Shown here piece by piece: positions 27,134 through 36,479 of a stretch of 64,000 nt of DNA (position 1 is its first letter; each line of letters starts with the position of its first letter). The stretch is from CAWAHD01 sp963781785. GTDB taxonomy: Bacteria > Planctomycetota > Planctomycetia > Isosphaerales > Isosphaeraceae. The stretch is from contig CAWAHD010000002.1 in the NCBI GenBank assembly GCA_963781785.1, positions 2,108,001 to 2,172,000 of the forward strand, given 5' to 3'. Made by a program: the position numbers and the translations under genes. The notes under the pieces are model-generated. The model searched no databases. It was given only the letters and a program-made list of their open reading frames with translations, and was not told the DNA's origin.

Positions 27134-28393
27134 ATGTCGCGCCCCCGTTCGCTTCCCCCCGGCGCCAACCTGAGCCAGTTGAAAAACCAGGCGAAAGACC
27201 TCAAGAATGCCTGCCAGCAAGGCGATCCCCAGGCCATTGGCCGGATCAGACAAACTCATCCGAAGTTCTCTGGCTCGACTCAGGGCGAAATCGCCGCCCG
27301 TAAGATCGTCCTGGCGGACGCTCAACTCGTGATCGCGCGAGAGTTGGGCTTTGAAAGTTGGCCGAAGCTGAGGAAACACGTCGAATCGAGCTCGCATCCA
27401 GTTCCGAGCATGCACGAGCTCGTGATCAAGAACGACTTGCAAGCGATGCAACAGGCCGTCGCGCAAGATCCGGAATCGGTGAATCAACTCAACGACTCAG
27501 GTCTTCCGCCCCTGTACACCGCCCGGCTTTTTCGCAACCGGGAGGCAATCCAGTTGCTGCTCGAGCATGGGGCAGTCGTGGATATCTTCGCCTGCGCCTA
27601 CCTGGACAAGGCGGCCGACGCCGAGCTCCTGCTCAAGCGAGATTCCGACCTGGCACGGGCAACCACCCCCAACGGAATGACCCCTTTGCACTATGCGGCC
27701 CGATTGGGGTACTTGGACGTCGCCGACGTTCTCGTGCGCTATCATGCCGACGTGAACGCTCGCGATAGCCGCGGCATGACCGCTCTGATGGAAGCGTGTC
27801 ACGGCGGGCCGTGGAAGTCCGAACCAGCCGAAGAAATCATTCAACTGCTGCTGGACCACAACGCACAGGTCGATCTGATCCAGGCCGCCGCGACCGGGCG
27901 GACCGACCTCATCGATTCAATCCTCGATCGCGACGACACGGTGATTGACACTCCGGATCAGCGCGGCAAAACCGCGCTCTACCATGCCGCTCAGAACAAC
28001 CGCTTCGCCGCGGTCAGGCGACTGGTCGAGCGCGGCGCTGACCTCAATCGGTCGGATGCCGTCGGCATCGCGGCACTGCACCGCACCTCGCAACAGTGCA
28101 GCGACGAATTGATCCAGTACTTGATCGACCATGGGGCCGATGCGCATCTGTGTTGCTACGTCGCCTGCGGCGACGAGGCGGGGACGCGCCGGATGCTGGC
28201 GCTTCATCCAGATGCGGCGAGCGACGTGTTGTACGAATTCAACGCCGTGGGATACGCCATTCACAGTTGGCAGTTGGGCACGCTCCGCATCCTGCTCGAG
28301 CACGGATGCGTCCTGTCGCAAGAGGATCAACAAAACATCCTCCGGATCACCAACAACAATCAGAAATTCCTTGATGAGCTGATGGCGAGTTGA
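27134..28393 (+). CDS. Ankyrin-repeat protein with shared N-terminal domain
   Basis: A cytoplasmic-looking protein of 419 residues, no signal peptide. The first ~85 residues form a conserved module (NLSQLKNQAKDLKNACQQGD, then LADAQLVIARELGFESWPKL). The same module opens the ankyrin protein at 35441. Ankyrin repeats follow, for example NGMTPLHYAARLGYLDVADV, then GKTALYHAAQNNRFAAVRR and GYAIHSWQLGTLRILLEHG. A role in protein-protein binding is inferred from the repeats; the partner is unknown. The start ATG has GAGG upstream (GAGAGGAGTTCGTC-ATG). Confidence 0.85.
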   Translation: MSRPRSLPPGANLSQLKNQAKDLKNACQQGDPQAIGRIRQTHPKFSGSTQGEIAARKIVLADAQLVIARELGFESWPKLRKHVESSSHPVPSMHELVIKNDLQAMQQAVAQDPESVNQLNDSGLPPLYTARLFRNREAIQLLLEHGAVVDIFACAYLDKAADAELLLKRDSDLARATTPNGMTPLHYAARLGYLDVADVLVRYHADVNARDSRGMTALMEACHGGPWKSEPAEEIIQLLLDHNAQVDLIQAAATGRTDLIDSILDRDDTVIDTPDQRGKTALYHAAQNNRFAAVRRLVERGADLNRSDAVGIAALHRTSQQCSDELIQYLIDHGADAHLCCYVACGDEAGTRRMLALHPDAASDVLYEFNAVGYAIHSWQLGTLRILLEHGCVLSQEDQQNILRITNNNQKFLDELMAS

Positions 28394-28598
28394 ATCAGTG
28401 ATAACCCCCAATGCAGAGAAGGACCTGTGTCACGTTCCCTCGCTCACGTGGTTGTCACCGTGGAATCGCAACTCCTTGCCGCATTGATCTCGCCATTTGG
28501 GCCGACCGGGGTTGTGACAAGGCGGACTTCACACTCGCGCGCTGTCACCCCTTCCCAGCGTTCCATTGACAAGTCCACCGCATCCTCCCTCTCTCGGT

Positions 28599-28985
28599 CT
28601 ATCGCTTCTTCGCCTTGGCTTTGGCTCGTTCCAAGTTTTCCGTGACTCTGAGCTTCACGGCTTTGCCGATCAGGGCATACGGGATGGGTGCATCGAGTGC
28701 AAACCTCAAGTTACCCTTTGGCCCTCTATAAGGCGATGCTTCCTTCGTGAACTTGTCATCACCTTTTACCGGCGGGAAAAAACCGATGTGATTTTTGAAA
28801 GCGGCGAAGTGAACCAAGTTGCCCTCCAGGGTAACGGTTGGCATGCCGTATTTGATGGTTTCCTGGGCGTCGGGCGCCGCTTTCTTGATTGTTGTCCTGA
28901 TCGTCTCCAGGATCTCGCGAACATCCGCTGGGAACCCCGCGATATACTCATCGATGTCTAGGGGCGCCTTTGGCTTGGTGCTCAA
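28599..28985 (-). CDS. DUF1801 (YdhG/YjbR-like) family protein
   Basis: A small soluble protein of about 128 residues. It matches the DUF1801/YdeI-like fold: DIDEYIAGFPADVREILETI, then ETIKYGMPTVTLEGNLVHFA and NHIGFFPPVKG. The function of the family is unknown. I prefer the TTG at 28985 because GGAAG lies about eight bases upstream and homology starts just after it; the longer reading to 29117 runs into the divergent lactonase gene. The two genes are divergent with a 36-base gap. Confidence 0.75.
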   Translation of the reverse strand: MSTKPKAPLDIDEYIAGFPADVREILETIRTTIKKAAPDAQETIKYGMPTVTLEGNLVHFAAFKNHIGFFPPVKGDDKFTKEASPYRGPKGNLRFALDAPIPYALIGKAVKLRVTENLERAKAKAKKR

Positions 28986-29021
28986 TGGTCTCGCTTCCTT
29001 CCTTGATGATGGTCGTTCCAC

Positions 29022-30347
29022 ATGATTCCTCTCGACGGCTCCCGGCGTTCGTTCTTGCATTCCTCGGTCGCACTTGCGGGGAGCGCGTCGCTGATGGACG
29101 GTCTGGTCCGGGCGCAATCGGGAAAAGCGGCCGGGCCGCTCTTCGCCTATGTTGGGACTTTCAGCTCTCCACTTCGGGATGTCTTGCCAACGCAGGTGGA
29201 TCTACCGCCGGGCAATGGTCGGGGCATTCACGTCTTCCAGATCAATCGTCACACCGGGGCGATGACGCCCGCCGGCATCCACGAGATGGGCACGAGCCCG
29301 AGTTGCCTGGCTCTGAATCGCTCCGGAACCCGCCTGTACTCCGCCAATGAAACCGATCGCGTGGGCAAAGACAAGGAGGGAACGGTCAGTGCGTTTGCCA
29401 TCAATCGATCTGACGGGAGATTAGAGGTATTGAGCACGGTCCGTTCTGGCGGCGCCGGTCCCACCTATGTGAGCGTCCATCCGTCCGGACGGTTCGTGCT
29501 TGTGGCCAACTATTTTGGCGGCTCTATCGCGGTGCTGCCGATTCGAGCCGACGGTCGCCTGGGCGCCGCCACCGACATCAAGAAGGATACCGGCACGATT
29601 GGGCCCACCAGCGCGGCGAGCGCGCCACCGGGCAGCTTTGCAAAAAGCGGACACGATCGCACTCACGCGCACATGGTCCAGGCCGATCCCTCCGGACGCT
29701 TCGTGCTCCACGTGGACCTGGGCCTGGATCAAATCTTCGTCTGGAAGTTCGACGACCAGAAGGGCGTGCTCACTCCGAATGACCCGCCCGCGGTGTCGCT
29801 GCCGGCTGGTGACGGGCCGCGGCATTTCTGTTTTCACCCCAATGGCCGATGGTTCTATTCGATTCAGGAGGAAGGCTCGACCATCGTCCTGTTTAACTAC
29901 GACGCCGCAACCGGGCGGTTAGCCTCGCGGCAGACGATCTCCACGCTTCCACCGGGGTTTGCCGGCACGAACTTCTGTTCCGAGATCATGGTTTCCTCCG
30001 ATGGACGGTTTGTCTACGCGGGCAACCGGCTGCACGACACCATCGGGATCTTTTCTGTTGGCGCAAATGGCACGCTCACGTTTGTCGGGGAAGAATGGAC
30101 GCGCGGAGACTATCCGCGCAGCTTCAACATCGACCCCACCGGCCGGTTCTTCTATTGTTGTAATCAGCGAGCGGACAACATCACCGTGTTCCGTGTCGAT
30201 CGCGACACGGGCGGCCTCAAGTTCACCGGCCAGTACGCCGCCGTCGGCAATCCATCGTGCATCGTTTTCCTCGATGCCAATGACTCTTCAAAGCCAGCTC
30301 ACAGCCGTCAGACCGCTGACAAGCGAGAAATGCGCCAGGTTGTTTGA
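29022..30347 (+). CDS. Lactonase family protein (6-phosphogluconolactonase-like beta-propeller)
   Basis: An exported seven-bladed beta-propeller lactonase of 441 residues. The N-terminus has a twin-arginine-type signal (SRRSFLHSSVALAGSASLM). Propeller strands repeat motifs such as PTYVSVHPSGRFVLVANYFG, DGPRHFCFHPNGRWFYSIQE and YPRSFNIDPTGRFFYCCNQ. It belongs to the Pgl/3-carboxymuconate cyclase-like group that hydrolyses sugar lactones; the exact substrate is not shown. The last ~24 residues are probably an unselected extension, because they run antisense across the end of the vapC remnant. Confidence 0.88.
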   Translation: MIPLDGSRRSFLHSSVALAGSASLMDGLVRAQSGKAAGPLFAYVGTFSSPLRDVLPTQVDLPPGNGRGIHVFQINRHTGAMTPAGIHEMGTSPSCLALNRSGTRLYSANETDRVGKDKEGTVSAFAINRSDGRLEVLSTVRSGGAGPTYVSVHPSGRFVLVANYFGGSIAVLPIRADGRLGAATDIKKDTGTIGPTSAASAPPGSFAKSGHDRTHAHMVQADPSGRFVLHVDLGLDQIFVWKFDDQKGVLTPNDPPAVSLPAGDGPRHFCFHPNGRWFYSIQEEGSTIVLFNYDAATGRLASRQTISTLPPGFAGTNFCSEIMVSSDGRFVYAGNRLHDTIGIFSVGANGTLTFVGEEWTRGDYPRSFNIDPTGRFFYCCNQRADNITVFRVDRDTGGLKFTGQYAAVGNPSCIVFLDANDSSKPAHSRQTADKREMRQVV

Positions 30348-30530
30348 CACAAGTGTCGCGGCCAGCGCCAAACTGTGTGCGGCAATGAGCAGGTCCATCG
30401 CGCCGATCGTTGCCCCGCGCGATTCGAGCTCGTGCCGAATGCGTCCTTAGTGCTGGGGCCATGAGGCGGACTCGTACTCGTAGATATCGAACGGGGTTAA
30501 TACTTTGCGGACTGCGCGAATCTCCGTGTC
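30288..30530 (-). pseudogene. Remnant of a VapC-type PIN-domain toxin
   Basis: On the minus strand the sequence GRIRHELESRGATIGAMDLL, then IAAHSLALAATLVSNNLAHF and a Val-Ser-Trp-Leu end, matches the C-terminal half of VapC PIN ribonucleases (two acidic metal ligands and the terminal Trp). A TAA stop near 30448 sits where the family has Tyr; in the same frame upstream comes KVLTPFDIYEYES, resembling the preceding beta-strand. No N-terminal 'LDTN' part and no vapB antitoxin are seen. The 3' end overlaps the end of the lactonase gene antisense. Confidence 0.6.
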
Positions 30531-30806
30531 GTAGTCTCCGCTCATCGGCTCTGAGCGGCTGGTCGGCGCCGAGGATGACCATGAGAGCGGCCGGAGCAGT
30601 CGATCGAGCGCCCGGACGAGAAGGCCACCCGATCTGAAAGACGGCGGACAGACCAGTTGCGCCGATGGCGGCGTAGAAACGCGCACGACCCCTTGCGAGC
30701 CTTTAACGGCTTTGTACGATGGAGCCACACCGCTGATCTCCAGTTGCAAACACGTAGCGGTGCGTTGAGCGAATGAGACGGCGGTCTTGGCTTGAGGTCC
30801 GGACAC

Positions 30807-31511
30807 ATGACCAAACTGGTAAAGTGCGCGACAATGGCCCTGAGTCTGCTGGCCGCGATTCCGCCCTTGCGCTTATCCGGCCAGGAGGCGTCGCGAAGCC
30901 GGTACGCCGCCACGCGCGATTACGCGAAATTCGAAAAAGAGGTCGCCGCATATGAGGCGGCCGATCGCCAGAAGCCCCCTCCCAAGGGTGGCACCCTCTT
31001 TATTGGCTCGTCGACGATCAAGCTCTGGAGAACGCTCGCCGCCGACTTCCCGGATCACCGGGTCATCAACCGCGGCTTTGGCGGCACGGAAATCGTCGAT
31101 TCCACCCACTTCGCGGATCGCCTCATCTTCCCGCACGAGCCCAAGCAGATCTTTCTCCGAGCCGGCGGGAATGACATCCACGCGGGGCGGCTTCCCAGAG
31201 AAGTGGCGGCCGATTTCGCAGAATTCGTCCGCGTGGTTCACGCCCGACTGCCCAAAACGGAGATTTTCTACATTGGCCTCAGCCCGGCACCCGCGCGATG
31301 GGGCGAGGCGGATAAGAACCGCGAATTGAACAGGCTGATCCGCGAGCTTGCCTTGGACATGCCGCGAGTTGGCTTTGTCGATGCCTACGACATCAGCCTC
31401 GCTCCTGACGGCCGTGCCCGCACCGAGCTGTTCATCAAAGACAGGCTGCACTTCGCCGCCGAAGGCTACAAGCTGCTCGCAGACCGCGTCCGTCCGTTCC
31501 TCGCACAATAG
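30807..31511 (+). CDS. SGNH/GDSL hydrolase, exported
   Basis: A small exported esterase-like enzyme of about 234 residues. After a hydrophobic leader come SGNH block I (LFIGSSTIKLW, Ser nucleophile), block II Gly in NRGFGGTEIVDS, block III GGNDIHAGR with Asn, and block V DRLHFAAEGYKLLA with the Asp-His pair. It resembles the platelet-activating-factor acetylhydrolase-like subgroup. The ATG at 30807 is preferred over TTG at 30792 because GAGG lies nine bases upstream. A strong hairpin follows the stop. Confidence 0.9.
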   Translation: MTKLVKCATMALSLLAAIPPLRLSGQEASRSRYAATRDYAKFEKEVAAYEAADRQKPPPKGGTLFIGSSTIKLWRTLAADFPDHRVINRGFGGTEIVDSTHFADRLIFPHEPKQIFLRAGGNDIHAGRLPREVAADFAEFVRVVHARLPKTEIFYIGLSPAPARWGEADKNRELNRLIRELALDMPRVGFVDAYDISLAPDGRARTELFIKDRLHFAAEGYKLLADRVRPFLAQ

Positions 31512-31512
31512 G

Positions 31513-31538
31513 ACCGCCCGCTGCCGCGGCCGGGCGGT
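31513..31538 (+). terminator. Hairpin after the SGNH hydrolase gene
   Basis: ACCGCCCG (31513-31520) pairs perfectly with CGGGCGGT (31531-31538) around a 10-base loop, starting two bases after the stop. No T-run follows, so a factor-independent terminator is only likely. Confidence 0.45.
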
Positions 31539-31766
31539 CAGACCGAGTTGTAAATCGACGCGCCGCCAAGGAGGACAGGGAATGAATTGCGGCTTGGACT
31601 CACAGCTTCATCGCGACAAAGCCGCTGAACTTTTTATCGCCGGAGTTGGGGGTTGGCCCCCGCGAAGCAATCGGCCGTGGCTACCGCCCCTAGCATGGTG
31701 AGCCTATAATTCAATCGGGAAAGGGGAGAGCTTCGGTCTGATGCTATCTGAGAAGGAAGAGTGATT

Positions 31767-32102
31767 ATGCCGAACAATCGCCTGGAGGACTATGCGAAGC
31801 AGCTACCAGAGATCTATCGCGAAATCTTGGCCGCTTTCCCCGAGATCGAACCCAGCCGGAAGGCGGGTGATGGTCTGGCATTTCAGACACTGGCCATGCA
31901 CTTCGCGAACACCTCGAAACGATGGGGTTTCGGAGATGCGCAGGCAGCTTGTGAACAACTGAGGCAGCATGGATTTCTTGAGATCAAGAATGGGATCTTC
32001 GCCCATTCGACCGATCTTGGAGAACAATTGATCGGCGCCGTGACCCAAAAGCCGCCTGCTTCAAAGCGTGATATCCCTTCACTCCCAGCACGCGCATGGT
32101 GA
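31767..32102 (+). CDS. Small hypothetical protein
   Basis: A predicted soluble protein of about 111 residues that I do not recognise. The first ~95 residues look like a genuine folded domain (LPEIYREILAAFPEIEPSRK, then GFGDAQAACEQLRQHGFLEI) with a helix-turn-helix-like or winged-helix-like spacing in the second half. A purine-rich AAGGAAGA lies just upstream; either GTG 31761 or ATG 31767 could be the start. The tail (after SKRDIPSLPARAW) ends in unremarkable sequence about 110 bases before the IS630 copy. Confidence 0.55.
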   Translation: MPNNRLEDYAKQLPEIYREILAAFPEIEPSRKAGDGLAFQTLAMHFANTSKRWGFGDAQAACEQLRQHGFLEIKNGIFAHSTDLGEQLIGAVTQKPPASKRDIPSLPARAW

Positions 32103-32290
32103 ACCGGGGAGCCCCATGCTCTGGCAGAAGGTGGTGCTGCCAGGTCAGCCGGTTCATAACGCCTTGATCGGCCGACCCGGATTTGTCGAACGGGTTACAC
32201 AATTTGACCCTAGTGCGTCCTCAAGACTAGGAATTGGGCTTGGTGATTTGAATGGATGATGGGAAACTTCCGGTCACAAGGAGGTGTCCC

Positions 32291-33426
32291 ATGTACAAGA
32301 AGTACATCGTGCGGCTGTCGGATGAAAAGCGTAGGATCTGTCAGGAACTCATCAAGAAGCTCAAGGGGTCGTCGCAGAAGGCTCGCCGCGCCCAGATCCT
32401 GCTCAAGGCCGACGCCGATGGGCCGGCATGGCCGGATGGCAAGATCGCCGAGGCGTTCGACTGTCGCGTGCAAACGATTGAGAATCTCCGCAAGCGGCTG
32501 GTCACCGAGAGCTTCGAGCTGGCCTTGGACGGCAAGAAACGTCCCTCGCCGCCGACGCCTCCGAAGCTCGGTGGTGAGGGTGAAGCGAAGCTCATTGCCA
32601 TGCGGCTGGGCAAGCCGCCAGCGGGTTACGGACATTGGACTTTGCAATTGCTCGCCGACGAGTTGGTAGCGTTGGAAGTAGTCGATTCGATCAGTCACGA
32701 GACGGTCCGCAAGACTCTAAAAAAAACGGCATGACCAAGCGCAAGATCGAGTACTGGGTGATCCCGCCGGAGCAAGATGGCGAGTTCGTCGCTTGCATGG
32801 AAGAAGTGCTCGAAACCTATGCGCAGGCGTATGATCCGCAGCAACCGGTGCTGTGTATGGACGAGCAACCGGTCCAGTTACTTGAGGAGACGCGGGTGCC
32901 GATCCCCGCAACGAAGGAGCATGGCCAGCGTGTCGATTACGAATACGAGCGTAACGGCACGGCCAGCATCTTCATGTTCGCGGAACCACTTTCGGGTTTC
33001 CGCCAGGCGACAGCCCGCACGCGGCGGACCAAGCAAGACTGGGCGATCGAAGTCGCCCAGTTACTGGATGGACGTTACGCCGGCTGCGCGAAAGTGACGC
33101 TGGTGTGCGACAACCTCAACACGCACACCAAAGGGGCGTTCTACGAAGCGTTCCCACCAGAGCGAGCCCGCGCGTACCTGCACCGGATCGACTTCTGCTA
33201 CACGCCGAAACACGGCAGTTGGCTGAATGTCGCCGAATGCGAGTTGAGCTGCCTGACAAGCCAATGCCTCCGCGGACGCCGAATCGGTGAACTGACAGAC
33301 TTGCAGACCGAAATCGCAGCATGGTCTGACAAAACCAACGCCAAGCAACGCGGCGTTGATTGGCAATTCCGCATCGAAAACGCCCGCACGAAACTGAAAC
33401 GCCTCTACCCCAAAATCAAGAGTTGA
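32291..33426 (+). CDS. IS630-family transposase, two frames joined by -1 frameshift
   Basis: The first frame (32291-32734) starts after a strong AGGAGG site and encodes the helix-turn-helix part (AEAFDCRVQTIENLRKRL). It ends in TVRKTLKKTA. The second frame (to 33426) encodes the DDE nuclease: VLCMDEQPVQLLEE (first Asp), TLVCDNLNTHTKGAFYEAF (second Asp) and PKHGSWLNVAECELSCL (Glu). Eight A residues at 32719-32726 form an A_AAA_AAA slip site that would fuse the frames as RKTLKKNGMTKRK. In addition the second-frame ATG at 32731 overlaps the first-frame TGA as ATGA. Frameshifting at A-runs is known for IS630 elements. Confidence 0.88.
32719..32726 (+). promoter_or_regulatory. A8 slippery site for -1 translational frameshift
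   Basis: The first-frame codons CTA AAA AAA ACG slip back one base to give AAA AAA AAC in the second frame. This joins the two halves of the IS630 transposase. Unlike the other frame breaks in the window it sits on a canonical heptamer. Confidence 0.7.
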
Positions 33427-33437
33427 GGACGCACTAG

Positions 33438-35337
33438 CCCCAAAACAAGCGTGATATATTAACCGAGCACACCTACAATCCATGCATGTGGATGCGTGGG
33501 TAACAGGCGCAGCTTCCACATGCCGGGGGGCGCGGCCCCCGTTCGTCATCCTCAACCTGCCTTTTCATGCACATCTCTCCTCTCTTCTCTTGGCGGCCCA
33601 GGTGCATCGGAGCATCCAGACTCCGACTTCAAGGTTGTGTTCGCTCAACACAACAGGGAGCCGTGCAGCCGGTCCACCAACCGTAGGAATACAGATTGCC
33701 AGGGGTTCCAGGATAGAAAGCGATAGATCAATCGGCGTCCGCTCCGCACAATCTGGCATGGCATCTGAATAAAAGCCGCGCAGTACGTCGCGAACTCCAT
33801 TCGCAGCAAGGTCCGTTTCTCGGTGTTATGCTTATCCGCGTGCCGAGGCGTTACCGGCACCAGCAGGGCGCTCCAGGCCTTAAGGCTCCAAGCCAACGAT
33901 GCCATCACCATGTAGGCCCAATTGCTGACCAGGTTATCCACTGGAGTCGTCAGTGCCTTGACCCCTCCCTTGAGCTGCGCGATCAAGTTCTCCTGATTGC
34001 AGCGGCCGTTGGCCAAGAACACGATCTCGTCGGCCGGAGTGGTGCGGTCGTTGGTGATGTAAAAGAAATAGCGATACCGTTCCCACAACACCAACTGCCC
34101 TTTCTCAACCTCGAGCCGCTTGCGGACCACGATGAGCCGATAGCCCTTTTTGCAGACCACCGGTCGATAATCGAACTCGGCCACCCATTCTTCCATCGTG
34201 TGGACCGTCTCATACCCGCGAGCTTGGACGATCCCGGCCTTGACCCGCTCGGGCGTTTGGCGGGGAACCGTCTTGATTTGATACTTCGGTCGACGTTCCA
34301 GGTAGGAATAGGCATCCTCCGGGAGGTCTTCAGCCAAGGCCACCAGTTTGGGATGCGCGCCGAAGCCGAAAATAAAGCGGATGTCCTTCATGTCGTCCCA
34401 GCGGTCCAGGTGCTTGGTCTGTGTGAAGTCGGTGTCGCCCCGCATGGTGATCTTGCGAAACCCGGCTTGACGGCAGAGGTCGGCCGCTTTGTCGAGATAG
34501 ACGTCGGCCTGCTCGTGTGAGGGACGGTTACCGCTACGATTGACCAGATAGAGCGGCTCGGCGGTGTTGGCCAGCGAGATCACCAGGGGCTGATAACCCC
34601 AGTCGCCGTTGTGGTCGATGTCGACGCCTTGCTTGCACTCGGCATCGGTTGGGACCATGGTGCCGTCCGCATCGACGAAAGCTTCCTCGAAAAACTCGGC
34701 GGATTGCTGTGCCCAGGCGCGAAGGCGGGCGTCATTGATGATGTCGATCAAGGTCAGGACGTCGGCAGGTGTAAATCGCCGGCAGAAATCACCCGCGGTG
34801 GTGGGGTCGGGAATCCGCTTGGCGCCCAGGGCATCGAGATAGACCTCGTCGTTGCGCCGAAGTTCAAGGTGCTCCATCCGCTGGCCGCCGGCAACGGTGT
34901 TGAAGGCGATGTTCAGGACATGGTCGGATTCGTGATAGGGCAAATGTCGCTTGAGAAGATGGAGGTCCCGATTGATACCGTCGACTAAGCCGATCGCTCG
35001 AGCCATCATGAAAATGGCGCCGATACCACCGGCACAGAGCCCTTTGACGCGATGAGCGTGTTCGTAGTGGATATTGGTGGCGGTCATCATGGGTTCGGGC
35101 CGCTCGGCCTCGCACACATTCTCGAGGCGGAGACGAATTCGCCGCCGTCCTTCCTGAAACATTCTCTTCTTGCGAGCCAGACGTTTTTTTCGGAGAGTAG
35201 CAGTCACTCGAAAGCCTCTTTGGTCTTGGAATAGTGAGGATGTGATTGAACCTACATTATTCCATAAACCCCGGAGGTTTTCGAGCTTTTTCTTAAAATT
35301 TAACGTCGGCGAAGTATATATCACGCTTGGTTGAGGA
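33438..35337 (-). mobile_element. IS1380-family insertion sequence, complete (1900 bp)
   Basis: Inverted ends share CAAGCGTGATATAT: the left end starts CCCCAAAACAAGCGTGATAT at 33438 and the right end, read inward from 35337, starts TCCTCAACCAAGCGTGATAT. The 4-bp target duplication CTAG flanks it (33434-33437 and 35338-35341). The left CTAG uses the terminal C of the IS630 copy. One transposase gene is inside. Confidence 0.85.
33645..35207 (-). CDS. IS1380-family DDE transposase
   Basis: About 520 residues, catalysing movement of the surrounding element. The first aspartate lies in EEAFVDADGTMVPTDAECKQ, the second in RKITMRGDTDFTQTKHLDRW, and the glutamate in the NGRCNQENLIAQLKGGVKAL block, the pattern of IS1380 transposases. 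I prefer the GTG at 35207 (VTATLRKKRLARKK) because GAGG lies eight bases upstream; the frame is open further, to 35324, into the inverted repeat. No damage is visible, so the copy may be active. Confidence 0.88.
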   Translation of the reverse strand: MTATLRKKRLARKKRMFQEGRRRIRLRLENVCEAERPEPMMTATNIHYEHAHRVKGLCAGGIGAIFMMARAIGLVDGINRDLHLLKRHLPYHESDHVLNIAFNTVAGGQRMEHLELRRNDEVYLDALGAKRIPDPTTAGDFCRRFTPADVLTLIDIINDARLRAWAQQSAEFFEEAFVDADGTMVPTDAECKQGVDIDHNGDWGYQPLVISLANTAEPLYLVNRSGNRPSHEQADVYLDKAADLCRQAGFRKITMRGDTDFTQTKHLDRWDDMKDIRFIFGFGAHPKLVALAEDLPEDAYSYLERRPKYQIKTVPRQTPERVKAGIVQARGYETVHTMEEWVAEFDYRPVVCKKGYRLIVVRKRLEVEKGQLVLWERYRYFFYITNDRTTPADEIVFLANGRCNQENLIAQLKGGVKALTTPVDNLVSNWAYMVMASLAWSLKAWSALLVPVTPRHADKHNTEKRTLLRMEFATYCAAFIQMPCQIVRSGRRLIYRFLSWNPWQSVFLRLVDRLHGSLLC

Positions 35338-35440
35338 CTAGCCCGATCCGCTAAATCGGGATTGTCAGATTCATCTCACGAGTCGGTTCGCGACGCGGAC
35401 ACCGAGCCATGCGGCCAGCAGCCGCGGAAAGGGGGACGTC

Positions 35441-36248
35441 ATGTCTTCTCACTCTGACCCCACGCGCACTCTCCCGGACAAGCCGAGCCTTGCCCAACTC
35501 CGCGAGCAGGCAAAGGAATTGCTCGATTCGTACGTCGCCGGCAATGATACATTCGTCACCGAAGTCGAGCGGTTCCATCGGAACGCCAATCCAGCGGATT
35601 TCGCTTGGGCCGACGCGCAGCGAGTGCTTGCGCGCGCCTATGGCTTTTCGAGCTGGCCCTCGCTCGAGAATCACGTTCATGGCGTGAACTTCGCGGCACT
35701 CCTCGCGGCGGCCGAAGCGGGTGACGTGGCGGCCGTGCGGCGGCTCGCCGAAGCGCGTCTCGACCTGCTCAACCCGCACATTGATTATGATGGGCGGCGG
35801 CGATCCAGAATTCGTGCGGATGTGTTTGCCGCATATCACACGAAAGCGCGACGATCCGTGGTGGAATTGTCTGCTCCTCAATGCCAAGGTGCCCGAGGGT
35901 TTGAAGCTGATTCTGGAACATGGTGTCGAACCCGACATGGCCGACGACGCGGGATATACGGTCCTGCACCACCTCGCGTCGGATGACTGCCGAGCGTCAA
36001 ACGAAGAGGCCCGCGTCATCCGCGCGACGATGCTGCTGGATGCCGGCGCGCCCTTGACGAAACGCGATCCGCTGCTCAAATCGACGCCACTCGGCTGGGC
36101 CTGCCGTTGGGGCCGCATCGAGCTTGTCAGACTGTACCTGGAACGCGGCGCGGATCGATTGGAGACTGATGCCGAGCGGTGGGCAACGCCTTTGGCATGG
36201 GCTACGAAGCGCGGGCATCACGAGATTATCGAGTTGCTCCGCTCGTAA
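35441..36248 (+). CDS. Ankyrin-repeat protein, frame broken near 35790
   Basis: The N-terminal ~85 residues repeat the module of the ankyrin protein at 27134 (SLAQLREQAKELLDSYVAGN, then WADAQRVLARAYGFSSWPSL). After VRRLAEARLDLLNPHI the frame changes by one base. The continuation reads GGGDPEFVRMCLPHITRKRD, with ankyrin-type blocks YTVLHHLASDDCRAS, then STPLGWACRWGRIELVRLYL and ATPLAWATKRGHHEIIELLR, to the stop at 36248. The start has AGGGGG six bases upstream. It lies just beyond the right end of the IS1380 copy. The break looks like a one-base error rather than decay because both parts stay well conserved. Confidence 0.75.
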
Positions 36249-36479
36249 GGCGCAAGGTGAACTGTACCGAGGTGTGTAGATGCCGCCATGGTCAGAACGC
36301 TCGACCGCGATGCCGATCGGGACGTTCTTCGGTTCAGCACACCGCCCGAGCGCCCGGGAACAAGGGGTTGTGATCGTCGATGCACGGAACGGATCGACCG
36401 CTGCTGTCCGCCTCTTCAGTTATGTGCGTTCTGCATCGGCCATGGCCTGGGTCAGCGCACCCGAAGCCAACGTCGGAGA

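Larger units (their letters stand above)
32211..33436 (+). mobile_element. IS630-family insertion sequence, complete (~1.23 kb)
   Basis: Ends are TAGTGCGTCCTCAAGACT at 32211-32228 and its inverted match at 33419-33436 (reads TAGTGCGTCCTCAACTCT from the right). The TA at each end fits the TA target duplication of the IS630/mariner group. A two-frame transposase fills the interior. The right end is directly joined by the IS1380 copy. Confidence 0.88.
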
